Source: Diphasiastrum complanatum (taxonomy: Eukaryota; Streptophyta; Lycopodiopsida; Lycopodiales; Lycopodiaceae). Taken from it: a DNA stretch of 64,000 bases. Shown here one piece after another: positions 43,500 through 54,439 of the stretch. A program made the position numbers and the translations under genes. The notes below the pieces were generated by a model. The model saw only the letters and a program-made list of their open reading frames with translations, was not told the DNA's origin and made no database searches. Location: contig CM055107.1 in the NCBI GenBank assembly GCA_029204225.1, positions 47,538,476-47,602,475 of the forward strand, written 5' to 3'. Within the stretch, counting starts at the first letter, position 1. The number at the start of each line of letters is the position of its first letter.

Positions 43500-44010
43500 C
43501 TGTATCAGCGATGGACAGGACAGGACAAACAGGTGGCAGCCACGGACAGGTAGCAAGGAGCTACAAAGGCCGCACAAGAAGACAATTGATTGGACAGGCA
43601 GCAAGGAACTGCAACAGACGCTGGTCTGATTGTGTTTCTTTCTAATGATACAGATGTAGGGTCACATACAGATTGTCTGAGGCGTCCAGTGAGCACACAC
43701 ACAAGCGAGGCAGTGGGCAGCTGCAAGGGCAGCGAGGGCCAGGCAGAGGTAGCGAGGACATGTAGGAGGCATTCAACGAGCACCCAAAGAGCAGAGTGTT
43801 GTAGGTAGATCGCAGGTGAGGCAACGAGGAGCTGCAGGCAGCGAGAAGGAAGTAGGAGCAGGCAGGCAGCGAGCAGTTGATGAGGCAACGAGGAGCTGCA
43901 GGCACCCGATGGTTTCCAGAGATCCGTAGATAGGCAGTGAGGGCCACGTGGCAGGTCGTGGTTGGCCGCAGACAAGTGGAACAGGTCGTAGCAAGTCTGC
44001 TAGGCGACTA
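43500..44010. repeat. Purine-rich degenerate repeat (gaggcaacgaggagctgcaggca)
   Basis: Words such as 'gaggcaacgaggagctgcag' (about 43817 and 43880), 'ggcagcgag' and 'gacaggacagg' recur. Long frames on the minus strand (for example 43505-43975) consist of Leu/Ser/Cys-rich strings from these words and have no domain, so I do not call them genes. Confidence 0.5.
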
Positions 44011-44289
44011 ATCATGCATAACTCTATGGAAAAATGCAAGCAAAATATGAAAGAAACCGATAGTCCTGTGGCAGGGCAGAGGTGCATCTTGTAGACCTCA
44101 TTTCTTACCGTACGTAGCAATCTTATCATGCAAGGCTTTCTTGTCTAAGATAGACAAACAATGGTATCTCTGTCATGAATTCACTGGTGTGACAAAGAGG
44201 TTATTGTCAATAGGGAAATGACCTTTCGAATATCGTCCAATTCGATTGGCCATGACACCATTCACTCCTTCCATAACAGATTAAGTAAA

Positions 44290-45060
44290 CATTACAACCC
44301 ACATCTACATCAATGATACATGCAAACAAAATACCCCTTCATCTTTTCACCAAGCAGTACACACAAAACATTCAAGGATCGCATACTAGCACACATTACT
44401 AATCACTCAACCCTCCAATCACACAACACCATTGTAGTACGATGTAGCTTATACTCAAGTAAACATAATCAAAACACTTTTAAATCAAACAATCATCCCA
44501 TTTACTTCCATAATACAATCACTCCACTCACACAACACAAATTAACCAAGATGACAAAAATCAAGCAACTCACCCTCTCCCTCTCCAAGCAATTCTCTCA
44601 ACACATTACTCTAATGTTCAAACACAACCCACTTTTCCCATCAACAAGCATAGATTCAATCCCAAGGAGTGCAAACAAAAGCTCCATCAACCCAACAAGC
44701 AACTATGCAAGACAATACTTGTACCAATGCATAAGCATACTGCAAGGCAAAAACAATATTTAACCATCCATCAAACCAAACTTACAAGGAATCAAACCTA
44801 CTCATCAACAAAGATCTCTCAAGCAAGCACCCATCTTCCAAAAACTTTCAACTCTAAAAAACTCTCAAGCAACATCGCATCAAACTCTCAAATCATCATC
44901 TAACTCACCCAACTATCATCCAACTATATCCAACTATCTGCAACAATATCCAACTATCCTAACTATATACATCATCTCATTATCCCAATTCTCTCATCAA
45001 ACTATCACATCATCATCCAACTATCCTTAACACAAAGAGTGGCCTCCTTTTATAGTAAAT
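44290..45060 (-). other. Strongly strand-skewed (G-poor) segment with possible minus-strand promoter
   Basis: The plus strand is very poor in G for about 750 bases (recurrent 'atccaactat', 'catcaaac'). At the right edge, minus-strand ACTATAAAAGGAGGCC (45043-45058 on the plus strand) looks like a strong TATA box. Such a skewed leader after a TATA box is typical of an LTR or pararetroviral promoter. I see no coding region that would prove this. Confidence 0.35.
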
Positions 45061-46077
45061 CCCAAGTGTCCCCCTTCAAGATGCCATCTTGCCATTCTTC
45101 ATGTCCTTCAAGCCCTCTTTGCCATTTGTCCTCAAGCCATTTGATAGTACACCTAGTGGCCTCCATAAGAGAGTGGGGGAGTGGTGCATTCAAGGCCCTT
45201 TTCCAAAACTAGCCAAGATGCCATTTTTGTCAAAGGCTAGGGAGGCCATTCAAGTTCCCCCTTTTGTACACCCTAGAAGCCCAATATGTCAATGGCTAGT
45301 TGGTGTACCTCCCAATTTTTATAGCCTCCAAGGTGTTTTGGCATTTAATATCCAAGTTTTGGGTGAGGCCCTTTTTCAACCCCTATTTTAAGTAGGCGGC
45401 CTTCGTTTTTCTTTGGGTACCTATGTTTTCGGCCTTTCTTCGATTTTTCAAAGGCCATGCGCCTACTGCTCATTTGTCTGGGTTTTTGGCCTGTTGGCTA
45501 ACCACTTGGCCCGCACATTTCGTTGACTGTCCGTAAATTGCCCAAACTTTTCCGTTAGGATTTCTGTGACTCCTTGACACTGAATCCATATTTCCTGATC
45601 CCATTTTCACCCGAAACTTTTCTTTTTTGATTTTTTCTTCTGTGGTTGACTTTTCCAGCATTCATGACTAGGGCTCCCGCGACAACACGGTTTCCCTGAA
45701 AAATACACTGAGTGATCATATATTAGTAAAAAATGGACTCAGTACATGATGGGATTTTAGCACGGTCATACCGGCTATTTTTTTACAACTGGCCATTTTT
45801 GTGAAAAGCCGTAAAATGTTTATCGGCCATTTTCAAGGCCGCAAAATTTGCTCTAGCCTCATTTAGGACGGGCTGGGACCCAATTCTAGGTGGACCGACA
45901 CTCTTGCTCGGTCTTTACAAAAATTGACCACAAAATATATTTGACAATTTTTTTGAAAGTCGGCTTGGGATTCAGACCTAAGGCAAATTTGTGCCAATTT
46001 TTCTCTAATAACCGGGTTTTACATGCCATTTTTTTCAATTATTGCAAACTTAAACTTCAATATTAGCCCGCTTTTCC
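45061..46077. other. Unassigned, possibly LTR-derived
   Basis: Between the skewed segment and the copia relic. Phrases such as 'aagccatttg', 'gccatcttgccattc' and 'ggccatttt' recur. No gene. Confidence 0.3.
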
Positions 46078-46665
46078 GTGCGAAAATATCGGCTAACATC
46101 CACATCAAATCAGAAACCGATGCAAAGTCAAGAGCAATTATCAAATCCACAGCCGAAAAAGAAGATGTTCTATAAGTATTTCAAATACACTAATCATGAG
46201 ATCCATGATTGCAGGGTATTAAAAGCAAAGAATGCCAGCAAAAAACCAGTTCAACAGGCGAATGCAGTCACAACATCTTCCGAACTCGACACGGACAAAA
46301 GGAGCGTTTATGGTCAAAGACCAAAATGCGCAACTCGATAATTCTTGGTTTCTAGATTTTGGAGCTACTCACTAGTCATTGTGTGCACTTTCACTCCTAT
46401 ACGCCTTACAATACAAAGAAATACATTCATCTTAGCGATGATATCACACACACTATCGAAGTGAAGGCACTGTAAGATTGAAGTTCCAGCATGATCAATT
46501 CAAACGACTATCAACTGTTTTGTAAGTATCTAAACTCTCTACAAATCTGTTGTTAGTAAGTAGAATCACTGATTTAGGTCTTAGGATAGAGTTTGAGTTT
46601 GATCAATGCCGAATTATCGATAGGACAAATAAGATTCTTGCACTCGACAAGAGGCATGGGTCAAT
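46078..46665 (+). pseudogene. Copia gag/protease/pre-integrase relic
   Basis: The frame at 46078-46341 ends in a knuckle-like FYKYFKYTNHEIHDC, where the first two cysteines of CCHC have become Tyr or Phe. About 46341-46372 reads NSWFLDFGATH then a stop, a mutated D-S-G protease box. About 46520-46660 reads YVSKLSTNLLLVSRITDLG and then TNKILALDKRHG, the region between protease and integrase in copia. The whole is a shredded fragment of about 0.6 kb on the plus strand. Confidence 0.65.
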
Positions 46666-47158
46666 ATAAAGCTAAGACATTAATTTTTAGTGATCCATAA
46701 TCTCAAATCTAGCATATTTGTCTGAAAGCTAAAAAAGAAGAAGAAAAAACTCCAAATGAAAAAAAAAAAAAACACTACCTCCCAAAAGCTAAGATTAAGG
46801 CTACTAATCTTGAAGTTTAGAAAATGCAAGGTTTTTTTTATAGCCTTGAAATTGATCCAAAGCAATATGAATATTGAAAACCAAGAAAACTAACTAGCTA
46901 GTAAATAGAAATTCTAACAAAACTACAAGAAAACCATTATTTGATTTCTTTAGTGAGATCGATGTGATGTAAATGAGATCAATGTGATGCAAGTTTCAAG
47001 TCCAATTCCTAGGTTACTTGATGACACCTTCACTCCTATGCTCATTTGTGCAAGTTTCCAATAGCTTGTCAAGAAGAGTTTCGGGCAGTGTTGGAGATTT
47101 AATAGCTTAACAATAGCTTTTGTCCCTTTTCACTTGATTTCTTGCTTTTGATTGGAAA

Positions 47159-47398
47159 TCAACGTGAAAACCAATCCTTTCTAGGAGTCATGTGTGAAGA
47201 TGCTCTGTTGTCCATTACCCATTCCTCATCGCTTGTTGAGTTTGGATTCACCATGAATAGGTACTCATCGCTAAGACCACCACCACCAACGAAATAAGTG
47301 TCGAGACCACTCTCCAATGCTATACAGATATCGGCACAATCAAAGTCAATGTAGTTAACTACATTGGTTGTAAAGAATAAGGATGGTTGGGAATACAT
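47159..47398 (-). pseudogene. Copia protease fragment
   Basis: The end of this frame, EEWVMDNRASSHMTPRKDWF, matches the copia protease active-site region (W-x-x-DSGAS-x-H-M-T), with DSGAS altered to DNRAS. It runs opposite to the relic at 46.1-46.7 kb, so it comes from a different insertion. Confidence 0.6.
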
Positions 47399-47399
47399 A

Positions 47400-48590
47400 T
47401 TGACCCTTTTATCAATAACCGATTTTTCCTCTTCAAGACATTCATTACTTAACCACTATAGTTGAACCTTGGAAAAAGATTTTTTTTCAACCTTTTAACT
47501 AAAGCTTATATTCATTTCTTCCATGCTAAAACTAGGCCCTTTCTTTACAGAGATGATTCTTTTATTGGTTTTTTAAGGTTGAGGGTATCTTATACCTTTA
47601 AGAGCCTTAAAAATGTTTCTCTATGTCTGTGAATGATCATTATTGGCTCCTCTTTCTAGTCTCTTATGGTGATATGAAATCCACCTCTCTAATATTTGCT
47701 CTTGGTTTGTTGCTTCCCCTTGGGGTTGCTCTCAATCTGGACAATAAAGGAGTAAAAACTCGGGATGACCTTAAAAAGTGGTCCCTATAAGTAGTCTGGG
47801 ATGTGATGCACTTATAAATAGAAAAAGCTTATTGAAAGGTTTTATGGTGACAATGAAAGTAAAATGATGAAAATTCCTTCTACAAATCTTCTCTCAAACT
47901 ACCTTTCGAAGTGTTTTTATGGTTCATGTACCTACGAAAAGTATTAAATGAAATTCGTGGAGCAAGACGTTCTAAAAGACAAATGGTTGGTCAATGATAT
48001 AAGCACCTAGTAAATTTTTTTTTGGGAAAACGAGGGAAATCCTAATGGAAAAACTCAAGTTCCTCACCCACATATAGGTTGTCTGATTCCTTCCTCTTGA
48101 AACTAGATAGCTTTCTATCATAGACAAATTTTGCTCCTTTTTGAAGTCAAGGTGAAGAAATTTAAGAACACCTCTTCCTAGAATTCAAGATGAAACTTTA
48201 GAGGTCTCATATATACATGTTTTCTTGATATTTGGAGGTCTCAAGATCTTGCTTGACTTCTATTTTGTTAGGAGATTCTTCGTATGACTTAAACAAGTGG
48301 CCATCAATATGATTTTCTTATGTAGCTAGAACTTCTCACACCTCACACCAACTACTTGTTTGGGCAATGCAAGGAATCCTTTATGTGTACTCTGTCAATC
48401 TCACTTGGAATTTCTAGTAATATAGGTCTGAGAATTTTGTTTGTGGTCTCAGTTACGTTGATTCTTATGTGGCAACAACTATTAGGGGCATCATTGCAAA
48501 TTTTGCCTTAAATGGGACAACATTGTCAAATATTTGCTCACTTGAATTTTAAGATTGTCCATTTGAGACCAATGATGTACTAGAAAAGCA
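47400..48590. other. No gene seen
   Basis: AT-rich, multiply interrupted sequence of about 1.2 kb, probably degraded retroelement DNA. Confidence 0.4.
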
Positions 48591-48591
48591 A

Positions 48592-49033
48592 TTATAGAAT
48601 ATAATCAATAATTATGAAAATGATTCTTAATCTCTACTTTATAAGGGACAAATTGGCTTTTGATAAAATGTCTACTTCTACTAGTAAGGTTTTTGTTAAT
48701 TCTCAATTTAAAAATAAACTTTGCTTGGAAACTCAACTAGGCAATTCTCTTAAATATATTAATTGGTGTGATTGAGGATCATAAACTTTAGGTCAAAACT
48801 TCCTTTAGTTTTTATTTTTGAAAATTGGACTTTACAATGATCTTTTATCATATATATTTGTTCAAATTCTAAAAGTGTCATTGATGGTGATTTATCTAAA
48901 GAAAGGCCCAATATCACTTTCAATATTAGTATCCATGTATAGCTATTAGATTGTTACTTGTACGTTTATACTTTCTTTCCAAGAATATATTCATGTGAAG
49001 GATCAATGCTTTCATAGTCTTAATGTAAATGCT
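48592..49033 (+). repeat. Dispersed ~450-bp repeat, copy A
   Basis: It aligns with 55912-56360 in the same orientation: 'aatataatcaat.attatga', 'ataagggacaaattgg.ttt', 'acttctactag', and on to 'caagaatatattcatg'. Substitutions are scattered and indels small. It is non-coding. Confidence 0.85.
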
Positions 49034-49041
49034 TGTGTTAG

Positions 49042-49610
49042 GTAACAAAAAGATTCTGTGCAAAGAAGAGAGATTCTCCTATGCTAAGCATAGCAAAAAA
49101 AACTTCTCGGCATAGCAAGTTTTTGTTTGCTATGCTCTGCATAGGAGAATTCTTTCAATTTGCACGGAATCTTTTTGTTACACCTACCAAAAAAAATCTA
49201 TGCAGAGAAAAAAAATTCTCCTATGCTAAGCCTAGCAAGAAAATTTCTTAGCCTAGCAAGCTTTTGTTTACTATGCTTGACAACGTTGTCTCGCTGGATC
49301 GAAAAACGTCTCCTCCACTTCTCTGGTAGAATAGCCCATATGTGGAGCACTTGCTAAAGGTTCACAAACAACTTGGGAGAGATGGAAAGAGAGAAAAGCC
49401 ATAACTTCTTCTTATGCTCAGCATAAGAGAATCTTTTTGGTTTGCACAAAATCTTTTTGTTACCTAACAAAAAACTTCTGTGCAAAGAAAAAAAATTCTC
49501 CTAATGCTGAGCATAGCAAGAAATGTTTTTGCCATAACAAGTTTTTGTTTGCTATGCTCGGCATAGGAGAATCTTTTGAGACGTTTTTCAATCCTGCGAG
49601 ACAACGCCGT
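49042..49610. repeat. Second foldback cluster with CTATGCTNAGCATAG palindromes
   Basis: Foldback 1 (49042-49181) has arms GGTAACAAAAAGATTCTGTG and its complement CGGAATCTTTTTGTTAC, each with a palindrome inside (49078-49093, 49130-49145). A second, more decayed unit follows (49182-49280) and a third sits at about 49441-49570. An outer inverted pair, 49279-49312 and 49578-49610 (both containing gagacaacg in one orientation), encloses units 2-3. Arms, loops and palindromes resemble MITE/foldback elements. The core palindrome is the one seen at 8961-9266. Confidence 0.75.
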
Positions 49611-49914
49611 CTTACCATTTTAGAGGAAAAGAGAAGATCTCAGTGAAAAGATGAGGTAAATGTTTTGAGGCATGCCAGCCAGCCCTATTCACATCTATTG
49701 GCATGTGTGACAGTATTGAAAACAGTAATGAATCGGGTGCCTCAAAAAAAACACCCTGGTGCATTTATTCATAGGACAAAGTAGTAGGTACATTGATGAA
49801 AAGATATATACACCCCGAAAGGGAAGTTTAAACAAAAGTAGGCTCAAACAAGAGCGAAGCTTGCAGTAAAGTTAAGATTAATCCAAATCCTGGCATTAAA
49901 AATAAAAGTGCATG
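49611..49914. other. Spacer / LINE 3' flank
   Basis: About 300 bases without a gene. The part near 49800-49914 probably holds the 3' tail of the following minus-strand LINE. Confidence 0.35.
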
Positions 49915-52379
49915 AACTATGATGATGTCCGTGGGAGTTTGCCAACTGACTGCAGCAGATCAGAAAGGTGAAGAGGTGGTGAGTCGGCTAATGAAGGGAG
50001 ATGAGATGTAGCAGACCAAGCCACCGTCGCCCGTTGCAGAATAGATAGGGCCTGAGCACGTTGCAGTGCAATGGAAACACGTTGTTTGAAGAAGCCACGA
50101 GAATAGAACCAGGAATACCTTGACGCTCTGCCGCCTGATGAGAACACATGAGAAAAAATTCCTCAAAGCGTCGATGCAAGGTGCCATAAGTCTCAATAGC
50201 CAAGGGAAGGAAAGCATCAGTGGGGTGCCTGTCAGAGTAGTATTTTTCCTTCTCTTGTGCTGCCACACCTGCCGCTTCTAAGGCAGAGCGAGGCAATAGG
50301 TCACCACACTAGTGGTGAAGATGGCCGAAGACAACCGGAAGGAAGGAATAACAGAACTGTCAAAGGAAGAGAGGAGATGCAAAAAGTCCGTAGCAGGTAA
50401 GAAGGACGCTGGATAAAGCAAGACGTCAAGATGCCAAATGCGACCTGAGTGTTGCCCAACCGGGGAAGCAGATCTGAATGAGCAACATCCTCCTAGAGAG
50501 CCTCACCAAGAAAAGCAGAGCTGAAGGAAGCAGACCCAAAAGGAACACCCAGAATGCGAATGCCATCCGAAGGAGCAAGGAAACCTTGAGGAGGAACAAA
50601 GTTCGGGGGAAGACCTGCTGGAGACCACACTGAACACTTGCGAGGTTGAATAGACAAACCAAGAGAAGCCAGCTGCTCAGAGAAATGATGAAATGCGAGG
50701 AACACCGTAGGAGTAGGACCAACAATATGAGTGTCATTAGCAACCGAAGGAAATAAGCAGGAGGAAAAGGCCTTTGCAGAAGCTCGAAGTGCACGGAAAT
50801 GAGCCAGAGCAACAGCCAAAGGATCACCTTGACGAGTACCTGCTGCAGACTGGATAGTAGAAAGATCCCCAAAGCGCACATGGTGACTGTAAAAGAGAGG
50901 AGTCTCAGTAGCATAGAACAACCGCACAAATGGGATAAGCTGAGCCAACTCACCACCAGCCGCGCGCAGCTCCTGAAAGATCGCAGCTCTAGAAACAGAG
51001 TTAAAAGCATTGGAAACATCCACTTCGAAAACAACCCAGTCAGGATGGAGATCAAGGGTGGCACACAAACCATGAATGACAGCTTCACAGCCGCCAGGAG
51101 TAGAGACGCCAAATTGATGAGGGGAGAGAAAAGAGACGAAAATCTGTTGAAACTGAAAACAGATAGAGCGACTAACAAGACGGAGGAGGACTTCGCCAAT
51201 AGCGATGGGACGGACGTCACCCGAGGCTTTAGACATGGCAATCAAACGAGACGCAGACAAAAGACGTGTGACAGAAGAAGGAATGTGACCAGAGGCGATA
51301 AAAGAGCAGACCTGAAAGAGTTGAACAAAGCCACTAGCAGAGTCCTCAGGTGGAAAGCAATCACGAAGGTGTTCATAGACCAAACCGGAGGGACCACCAA
51401 CAGCAAGACGAGGACTACGATGGAAGGCACGAGAGAAAGAATCACGATCAAGCACCAAGTCAACATCAGACACAAAGTCCTCCACAAACAAGGGAAGAAT
51501 GCCTTCAGAAGCAGGATGCAGAGCTTGGAGAGCAGCAACAGTATCAGCAGAAGAGGGAGCGGGTGTGAGAGGAGCTAAAGCTCGAGCAGCACGAGAATAC
51601 TCACCAACTTGCCTGAGATGTAGGGTGCGACGAAGGCGACGGTGGAGAGGTGGGACGCCTTGAGGTTGAGAGTCATGTGAGTTGTGAGCAACAAGTGCCT
51701 GACAATGTGCAAAGTCTTCATCATGAAGCGTTTCCTAGTCTTGACAAAAAGCGACAAAGGCGAGCACGAGTTTCTCTATGACCAGCATCCCCACCCCTCA
51801 GAGGAAGGACTAGACACCACAGGGGAAAAAGAAGAAACAGATGCCAAGCCGCAATGTCAAAGGGGTCAATAGCCAAGCGATCAAGAGGAAGGCGCATAGC
51901 AACTTGAGTTTCACGACAGAGAGCGAGGGGAATATGAAAGTAGAGCCTTGGACAAGGGAAGCCCAAGTGAAAAGCTCCGAGGACGTCAAGGGAAGAAATC
52001 CAAGACCAAGCTGAAGCAGAGGGTGAATGGGATGCAGAAAGAGGAGGGCGATCTTGAGATGACTGAAGCAGCACAAGACAAGAACGCTGGTGACGGGCAA
52101 GACCTCCTCTAGGAGAGAAGAAACGACCACAAGATGACAAGAAACCTGTTCAGGGGGTTGAGAAGGCAATGCAACAAGGGTCGAAGGAGGTTCACAAGCA
52201 AGCGAGGGGGCAACAATGCCATGGGAAGAGGTGGGCGAAGGAGGAATAGAGGGTGTTGTGGCAAGCGAGGAACCCAGCACAACCTGATGTAAACGAGGAG
52301 GGGAGTCAAGAGGGGGATAAACAGTTGAAGCAGGTCGTTTGAGACTGAGAGGACAAAGCAGGGAGATGTCCGAAGCCAT
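49915..52379 (-). pseudogene. Non-LTR retrotransposon ORF with C2H2 finger and reverse transcriptase
   Basis: Minus strand. The likely start MASDISLL is at 52379. After a Pro/Ser-rich stretch and a frameshift near 52150, a finger CGRFFSPRGGLARHQRSC appears (about 52130). Then come ARLCRFLSRLGN (about 51740) and RT at 51600-50490: VGGPSGLVYEHLRD, GDVRPIAIGE, motif A FEVDVSNAFNSVSR, motif B GTRQGDP and motif C PSVANDTHIVG. Motif C normally reads (F/Y)ADD; here the first catalytic Asp is Asn. A TAG near 50490 and several frameshifts follow, ending in a conserved-looking tail (YYSDRHPTDAFLPLAIETYG) to about 49915. I see no APE or restriction-like endonuclease motif. N-terminal C2H2 plus RT recalls R2-like elements, but the clade is unassigned. 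Codon positions are G+C-richer than the neighbours. Confidence 0.8.
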
Positions 52380-52479
52380 GAGAACAACTGTACAAAGGGA
52401 ATCCTGTGATGGACCACCTCACCAACTGAACCGAGATCTTTTTTATATTTTTTTTTATTTTTCTTCACACGGAATGCCG

Positions 52480-53441
52480 TTAACCTCGATGGAGCCGTCG
52501 GCCGTAGTAAACCTTTTGCAATATATTTCGGAAAAATGTTATGAAAGCTCTATCGGTGTTCCTTTGCTCCCAAGTGAAAGAACTTCTTCAGGTAGTTGCA
52601 AGCTTGATTCTACGGCACATATCATGCCTACAATGCATCCCTAAGCGGATTTAGAGCGCAAATTTGTTACCTACAACTTACTGGAGCCTCCTCCACGATC
52701 ATTGAAGCCTACTTGTAACCTGTCAAGCCCTCTCTGTCTTGCTTTCCTGTCTGTGGCGCTGCCCTGCCCTCTGCCTGCGGCGTACCCAGCGACGCCCTGA
52801 TTGCAGCCTACTCTGTTTCCGCGGCCTATAGTTTTCTGGGGCTATGCTGCCTGCGCACTACTAGATTGTCTCTGGCTAGTACTAGCCGCTTTCAATCTTC
52901 TGTAGAAAGATCTGATCGGAGAGCCATGCCCACCGTTCGCTTCTGCGCGCTACTAGTAGCTTACTACTACTACTCTCCCTTTCGGGTGCACTGCTCTGCT
53001 TCTGGCTGCAGCCCGTCTCTCAGCCTGTCAAGGTACATGTGCCTCACTCTATCAAACAAACAGACCTCTGATTTAATGGTAGCAGGTGTTTCCAAGAAGG
53101 AGCGTCCCATTTGCAATCAATCAAGAATCTGCGACTAAGAGAGCTTCAACAACTGTTTTACATCCCGTATTACAATCACAGTGATTGCAGGTATGGAACA
53201 AAAGACTGGCGGGGATCCACAACTGTATCCTGTAGGAATCCAAAAGATCTTTGCTCCCATCCCAGCTTCAGAAGAATTGGTAACTAAGTATCAACCGCTA
53301 CAACAAGTCTGAATGCTCAAATTTTTGAAATATAAACTCATAAATCTGAAACAGCGATGCTTCGTCTTCAAATCTGCTCTGCAAAGCCTCTCAGACACTA
53401 CTGTTGTTCCACTAAGACAGACGCCTCTTCTAGGGTTCACT
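52480..53441. other. No gene seen
   Basis: Just under 1 kb of mixed sequence, including a C/T- and GC-richer part at 52700-53030 with one 90-codon frame lacking motifs. Confidence 0.4.
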
Positions 53442-53508
53442 GCTAGAGTAGCTCAATTATGAGAGCGAGTGGCTGTAAATCACAAGGTCTGAGGTTCACA
53501 GTTTTGTA
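53442..53508 (+). repeat. tRNA-like SINE head
   Basis: GAGTAGCTCAATTATGAGAG fits an A box and D-arm. CTGTAAATC fits an anticodon arm with GTA (Tyr-like), and AAGGTCTGAGGTTCACAG fits a variable region plus B box. The order and spacing match tRNA-derived SINEs. The T-arm lacks the normal GGTTCGA, so it is not a working tRNA gene. Confidence 0.4.
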
Positions 53509-54169
53509 AAACCTTAGCTCATTAGACAGAGTTTTCATTTCCACAAAAGTTTCATTTCCTAGCACATATGCAACAACTTCTTGCAGAGAAAAGTTTCTAT
53601 AAACTTCAAGCACATGCAATCAACTATTCCAAACAATCAATATTGTTTCAACAGGGAATAGTTAATTCCACCAATCAGGGTGCTCCACACTCCACTCCCT
53701 TGCCTTTTCCTGCCTATAATTAGATTCCATCCCATAAGCAAAAATGTGAAACTCTTAGATTTTTTGATGAGGCCATTGAGTCATTATTTTGAAATTAGTT
53801 TTTGATGTAATGCTATTTAGAATCTGGGTTCAAACCACTACTTTCTTGTAAATCTATCTTTTTAAAGCAAGCAAAACAATGTCCTGATTTCTAGCTCAAA
53901 AAAAAAGGTCTAGAGAAAGAGACCAAGAATAAAGTGAGGGGTAGAAAGAAGAAATTAAACACATTGATAATCATAAGTGATATATTTTTTCATAAATTTT
54001 TCAGTTACATTTTTCAACACAATCAATTTTAGATATTAATATTTTAGTCATCATAATTAGTCCTAAAAAAGTCAAATATATATATATATTTTTAAGAAAC
54101 TTCAACAAATCAGTCAATCTCAAAATTTTTAGACTATTGAAATCACTTAAATTCATAATTGTTTATTTT
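53509..54169. other. No gene seen
   Basis: AT-rich stretch, possibly the body of the SINE followed by dispersed AT-rich repeat. Confidence 0.35.
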
Positions 54170-54422
54170 TTTTAAATATTGATTAGAATTTTTGCTTCAA
54201 CTTTAAAAATATCCTTTTTGATACAAGCACTTTCATTTAAAAAGGTTTTCAAATCTTTAAAAAAAGATAATTTTTTTTAAAATAAGCAAAAATAATTTTT
54301 TTTTCATGTATTTTAGTAGTTGTGTAATTAATGGTTTTATTTTAAATATTGGCATTTTTCAAAAAAAATTAAGAATTTTAAAAAATGGGTCTCCTATCAT
54401 TGCTCTTTTTTGGTCATCATGT
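54170..54422 (+). repeat. AT-rich dispersed repeat related to 11925-12315
   Basis: Shared order of landmarks: 'tttttgatacaag', 'agtaagcaaaaa' / 'aataagcaaaaataa', 'ggttttattttaaata' type words, and the closing 'ttttttggtcatcatgtt'. In both places a different sequence begins right after 'ggtcatcatgtt', so this marks one end of the repeat. Confidence 0.65.
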
Positions 54423-54439
54423 TTACTGTTCATAAAAAG

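Noticed and set aside
43505-44129. Minus-strand frames of 100-156 codons rich in Leu, Ser and Cys
   Set aside because: Built from the degenerate gaggcaacgaggagctgcag repeat; no domain.
44320-44763. 147-codon plus-strand frame
   Set aside because: Its openness follows from the G-poor composition (few TGA/TAG); composition is Thr/Asn/Ser/Lys-biased and no motif is seen.
44290-45060. Pararetrovirus-type (endogenous caulimovirid) promoter and leader
   Set aside because: Only the TATA box and skew suggest it; no movement, coat or polymerase motif is present, so I kept it as unassigned.
51684-51872. Plus-strand frames across 50799-51872 (up to 259 codons)
   Set aside because: Antisense shadows of the minus-strand RT region, whose motifs are unambiguous.
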